DNA from: Phaeospirillum sp.
Lineage (GTDB): Bacteria > Pseudomonadota > Alphaproteobacteria > Rhodospirillales > Magnetospirillaceae
NCBI GenBank assembly: GCA_030824585.1
Contig: JAVBXM010000242.1
Location: 41,021 to 105,020 of the forward strand
Reading direction: 5' to 3'
DNA: 64,000 nucleotides
Part shown: positions 61,318 through 64,000 of the stretch, piece after piece
Numbering within the stretch: the first letter of the stretch is position 1
Layout: the number at the start of each line of letters is the position of its first letter
Program-made: the position numbers and the translations under genes
Notes under the pieces: model-generated
What the model was told of the DNA's origin: nothing
What the model saw: only the letters and a program-made list of their open reading frames with translations
Databases searched by the model: none

Positions 61318-61467
61318 TTAGAACAGCGTGTAGATGAACGGCGCCACCGCCGAGCCCTGGGACAGAACGATCAGGCCGCCGAACACCACCATCATGATCA
61401 GGATGGGCAGCAGCCAGAACTTCTTGCGCTCGCGCAGGAACTGCCAAAGCTCGATAAGGAAGCTCAC
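61318..61467 (-). CDS. DUF5989-family small membrane protein
   Basis: A 49-residue protein, MSFLIELWQFLRERKKFWLL followed by a single transmembrane run (PILIMMVVFGGLIVLSQG) and VAPFIYTLF. This fits the DUF5989 family, small proteins nearly always encoded between an SxtJ-like protein and a carbamoyltransferase. GTG 61467 has AGGAG eight bases upstream. It may anchor the carbamoyltransferase at the membrane; the function is unproven. Confidence 0.85.
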   Translation of the reverse strand: MSFLIELWQFLRERKKFWLLPILIMMVVFGGLIVLSQGSAVAPFIYTLF

Positions 61468-61477
61468 ACTCGATCTC

Positions 61478-61912
61478 CTAGAACTGGCGCCGCATGGTTT
61501 CGGGGGTGGGACCCGGCGGGGTGCGATTGATCCAATAGCTGGCGGCGGCGTCATCGCGGGTCAGGCGCAGCGGGTCCTTGCCCAGGGCGCGCATAATCAG
61601 GGCGATGGGTGTGACGGTGCCGAAGAACAGCAGCCCCATGACCAGCGGCGTCACCACGTGGTGCAGCGCCATGCCGACCAGGAACCACAGCTTGTTGAGC
61701 GGCTTGAGGGCCTTGGGGAACACCAGGGCCACCAGCAGGAATGCCCCGGCCACCGCGCCGGCCCACAGCCGGGGCTCGCCGCCATCCTTGAGCGGCAGCA
61801 GGGCAACGATGGCGAACACCGTCGCGAAAACCAGCCCGAAGGACCGGTCCGATCCCATCTCGACCTTGCGGGCGTGAGACCCGCCGTCGATGGCACCCGG
61901 TGACTTGCCCAT
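61478..61912 (-). CDS. SxtJ-family membrane protein
   Basis: A 144-residue protein with several hydrophobic stretches (SFGLVFATVFAIVALLPL, LWAGAVAGAFLLVALVFP, LWFLVGMALHHVVTPLVMGLLFF) and the family signature GSDRSFGLVF. The SxtJ name comes from saxitoxin clusters, where it also accompanies a carbamoyltransferase; the role is unknown. ATG 61912 keeps the usual 15-20 residues before the signature; ATG 61858 is the short alternative. Confidence 0.85.
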   Translation of the reverse strand: MGKSPGAIDGGSHARKVEMGSDRSFGLVFATVFAIVALLPLKDGGEPRLWAGAVAGAFLLVALVFPKALKPLNKLWFLVGMALHHVVTPLVMGLLFFGTVTPIALIMRALGKDPLRLTRDDAAASYWINRTPPGPTPETMRRQF

Positions 61913-61983
61913 GCTGAAGGATTGGTCCAGTTGCTGAAGGTTGCCGGACTTCTACCACAACCCAGATACGCGAGGCAAACCGC

Positions 61984-62562
61984 TCAGGCCGGGGCCGCCA
62001 CGGCTTCGACCTGATCGCACAGCGCATGGCCGATCAGGATGTGCATCTCCTGGATACGGGCAGTGACGTTGGACGGCACGACCAGCAGCGGATCGGCCAG
62101 CCCGACCATCTTGCCGCCGTCGCGGCCGGTCAATCCGGCTGCCGTCAAGCCCATGTCGCGGGCCACCGCCAGGGCGGTCAGCACATTGGGGCTGCTGCCC
62201 GAGGTGGTGATGCCGATGGCCACGTCGCCGGGCCGGCCCAGGGCCTCGATCTGGCGCGAAAAGATCTCCTCGTAGGAGAAATCGTTGGCGCAGGCGGTCA
62301 GCAGAGAGGTGTCGGTGGTCAGCGCCACCGCCGCCAGGGCCTTGCGGTTGTAGCGGTAGCGGATCACCAGTTCGGCTGCCAGATGCTGGGCATCGGCCGC
62401 CGAGCCCCCGTTGCCGAAGAACAGGATCTTGCCACCCACCGCCAGGCTGTCGACACAGGCCTGGACCAGACGCTGGAAGGGCTCGCGTACCGCCGCGCCG
62501 GTAACCGCCAGGGTTTCAGCGTGTTCCGCGATCTGCTGATCGAGAAAAGCGGCATATTTCAT
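61984..62562 (-). CDS. gmhA: Sedoheptulose-7-phosphate isomerase-like SIS protein
   Basis: A 192-residue SIS-domain enzyme: FFGNGGSAADAQHLAAELV is the GmhA active-site region, LTTDTSLLTACANDFSYEEIF and VAIGITTSGSSPNVLTAL the phosphate-binding part, and QEMHILIGHALCDQVE the C-terminal catalytic helix. It turns sedoheptulose-7-phosphate into D-glycero-D-manno-heptose-7-phosphate. The HldE-like and HAD genes at 30-34 kb could follow it in the pathway, although they are far away and on a different unit. Confidence 0.92.
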   Translation of the reverse strand: MKYAAFLDQQIAEHAETLAVTGAAVREPFQRLVQACVDSLAVGGKILFFGNGGSAADAQHLAAELVIRYRYNRKALAAVALTTDTSLLTACANDFSYEEIFSRQIEALGRPGDVAIGITTSGSSPNVLTALAVARDMGLTAAGLTGRDGGKMVGLADPLLVVPSNVTARIQEMHILIGHALCDQVEAVAAPA

Positions 62563-62592
62563 GGGGCGATCCTCATACTGGAATAAATCTCC

Positions 62593-64000
62593 TTAGCCGT
62601 TCCCGCCCGGCGCCGCAACACCCGACTCGGTCAGGGTGCGCAATTGCCGGTTGGCCACCATGATCATGGACAGGTCGATGTGGGATGCCGCCTTCAGCTC
62701 GGCCATCAGGGTTTCGGCCCGCTCCACCGCCGCCCGGTTGGCCTCCAGCCAGGATTGCACCGCCGCGTCGGGCTCGAGGCCGGGATAGGAGGCCGCCACC
62801 ACGCTGGTGATGTCGCGCTGGTGGCCGTAGAGGTCCTCGATGGCCGCCGCCGCCGCCAGTTTCAGCCAGTGGCCGCGCCCCGACAGCTTTTCGGCCGAGG
62901 CCCGCAGCCAGCCCAGCGAGAAGCGGGCCCCAACGGCGAAATACAGCCGCCCGGCCGTCTCGATGGACAGGTCCTGGCGGGTGGCGATGCGCAGGATGTC
63001 GGCGGCCGAGGCCAGGACGATCAGGTTGCCCACCCGCTGGGCCAGGTCGTGGGGTACCCCCTGGCCAACGAAATACTCGATGCGGGCCAGGACGGCCACC
63101 GCCGCGTCGGGCGGCAGGATGGCCGGCACGGCGCCTTCCAGCGCCTTGACCCCGGGCGACAGCTCGGCGATGCCCGCCCCCAGGGCGAAGGGCGACGGCA
63201 TGGAGCGCAGCACCCACATGGTGGCGCGTTCCACCAGCCGGTTGGCCTCGATCTGCATGGCGGTCTGGGCCGAAGCCGGCACCTTGCCGTCCAATTCCTC
63301 GATGGCCCGCCAGACCTCCCGCATGCGAAAGGCGTCGCGCGCCACAATATAGGCCCGCGCCACCTGGGCCGGCGGATGGCCGGTGGTCTCCATCAGCTCC
63401 GAGACGAAGGCCCCGCCCACCCTGTTCACGATGGAGTTGGTCACCACCGTGGCGATGATCTCGCGCCGCAGCCGGTGGCGCTGGATATCGTGACCGAAAC
63501 GATCCCGCAGCGCCGTGGGAAAGTAGTTGGTCAGGTCGATGGCCATGAAGGGATCGTCGGGCAGTTCCGAGGCCAGGATGTGGTCGTACAGCCAGATCTT
63601 GCCATAGGCCAGCAGCACCGCCAGTTCGGGACGGGTGAAACCCTGCTTCCTGGCTGCCCGCTCGGTCAGGGTCTCGTCGGTGGGCAGGAACTCGATCCCC
63701 CGGTCCAGCCGTCCGCCCTTTTCCAAAAGGCGCATGAAGCGGGCCTCGGCGTCCAGCAGCTCGGCGCCCTGGGCCTGCAGCATGGTCAGCGCCTGGGTCT
63801 GCAGGTAATTGTCGCGCAGCACCAGGGCGCCCACCTCCCCGGTCATCTCGACCAGCAGCTTGTCGCGCTGCTTCGGCGTCAGGTCGCCGGCCGCCACCAG
63901 GTCGTTGACCAGGATCTTGATGTTGACCTCGTGGTCCGAGCAATCCACCCCGGCGGAATTGTCGATGGCGTCGGTGTCGATGCGCCCGCCCTCGCCGCCC
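62593..64000 (-). CDS. gdhB: NAD-specific glutamate dehydrogenase (large type), C-terminal part
   Basis: The visible 468 residues are the C-terminus of the ~180-kDa NAD-glutamate dehydrogenase: RIDTDAIDNSAGVDCSDHEVN at the window edge is a family hallmark, followed by KILVNDLVAAGDL, LPTDETLTERAARKQGFTRPEL and SLGWLRASAEKLSGRGHW. The enzyme deaminates glutamate to 2-oxoglutarate. It lies outside the glycan functions and probably marks the edge of the conserved chromosome. The N-terminal 1100 or so residues lie beyond the window. Confidence 0.93.
   Translation of the reverse strand, partial: GGEGGRIDTDAIDNSAGVDCSDHEVNIKILVNDLVAAGDLTPKQRDKLLVEMTGEVGALVLRDNYLQTQALTMLQAQGAELLDAEARFMRLLEKGGRLDRGIEFLPTDETLTERAARKQGFTRPELAVLLAYGKIWLYDHILASELPDDPFMAIDLTNYFPTALRDRFGHDIQRHRLRREIIATVVTNSIVNRVGGAFVSELMETTGHPPAQVARAYIVARDAFRMREVWRAIEELDGKVPASAQTAMQIEANRLVERATMWVLRSMPSPFALGAGIAELSPGVKALEGAVPAILPPDAAVAVLARIEYFVGQGVPHDLAQRVGNLIVLASAADILRIATRQDLSIETAGRLYFAVGARFSLGWLRASAEKLSGRGHWLKLAAAAAIEDLYGHQRDITSVVAASYPGLEPDAAVQSWLEANRAAVERAETLMAELKAASHIDLSMIMVANRQLRTLTESGVAAPGGNG

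Noticed and set aside
58841..61321. An 826-codon open frame on the plus strand opposite the carbamoyltransferase and heparinase-like genes
   Set aside because: It is the antisense shadow of two clear genes in GC-rich DNA; its translation is rich in His, Gln and Gly and shows no family motif.
1..64000. CRISPR arrays, tRNA or rRNA genes, and prophage genes
   Set aside because: No regularly spaced repeats, no tRNA-like or rRNA-like sequence and no phage structural genes were seen on either strand.

Overview
The window is a GC-rich chromosome segment given over almost entirely to building surface carbohydrate. Its right edge carries the C-terminal part of a giant NAD-dependent glutamate dehydrogenase of the alphaproteobacterial type. 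Together with the GC bias, frequent GTG/TTG starts and ATGA-coupled genes, this points to an alphaproteobacterium, most likely a Rhodospirillales (Magnetospirillum-like) organism. That placement is inference; no rRNA or tRNA is visible.

Block A (about 1-44.5 kb) is read leftwards throughout. Transcription appears to begin near 44.56 kb, where a MarR-like regulator and a NusG/RfaH-type antitermination protein are the first two genes. Behind them, in order of transcription, come: (i) a dTDP-sugar set (rmlC-like, a reductase, a C-methyltransferase, rmlB, a family 2 glycosyltransferase, rmlA), interrupted by an IS481 relic; (ii) a PglK/MsbA-like ABC exporter; (iii) a dense block at 20.6-34.7 kb with sugar epimerases, an adenylyltransferase-kinase fusion, a HAD phosphatase, an APH-fold kinase, a split transketolase, two proteins recognised as the sporadic carbohydrate cluster type (a 2OG-oxygenase and an LIC12192-like protein), two radical SAM enzymes, a WbuC-like cupin and several methyltransferases; (iv) a TIGR04372-type glycosyltransferase with an unreported 48-codon membrane ORF, a nucleotide-sugar dehydrogenase and a sugar O-methyltransferase; (v) a nonulosonic (legionaminic-type) acid pathway through GDP-sugars: LegB, LegC, LegG, PtmE, LegF and LegI homologues; (vi) a HisH/HisF/WbpG trio for acetamidino-sugar formation; (vii) Gmd and a CBS-fused perosamine-synthase-like aminotransferase running off the left edge. 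A decayed IS3-family element with an older partial relic lies at 5.1-6.6 kb.

Block B (44.7-51.8 kb) has one rightward radical SAM gene facing a tightly coupled leftward operon: asparagine synthase, FemAB-like acyltransferase, polysaccharide deacetylase, DegT-fold protein and methyltransferase. This resembles the accessory genes of exosortase-linked exopolysaccharide loci, but no exosortase is present.

Block C (51.8-57.9 kb) runs rightwards: a DEDDh exonuclease, a fused dehydrogenase/oxidoreductase, a WecA/WbpL-type initiating transferase, a sugar epimerase/reductase and ManC. Block D (57.9-62.6 kb) runs leftwards: a heparinase II/III-like protein, the carbamoyltransferase/DUF5989/SxtJ trio and GmhA. 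The partial glutamate dehydrogenase follows.

As a whole the region looks like a strain-specific O-antigen, capsule or glycoprotein-glycan locus. It would make several activated sugars (CMP-legionaminate-like, possibly amidinated; GDP-perosamine-like; a C-methylated dTDP-6-deoxyhexose; heptose-like or transketolase-modified sugars), assemble them on an undecaprenyl carrier and export them. The least understood part is the 20.6-34.7 kb block.
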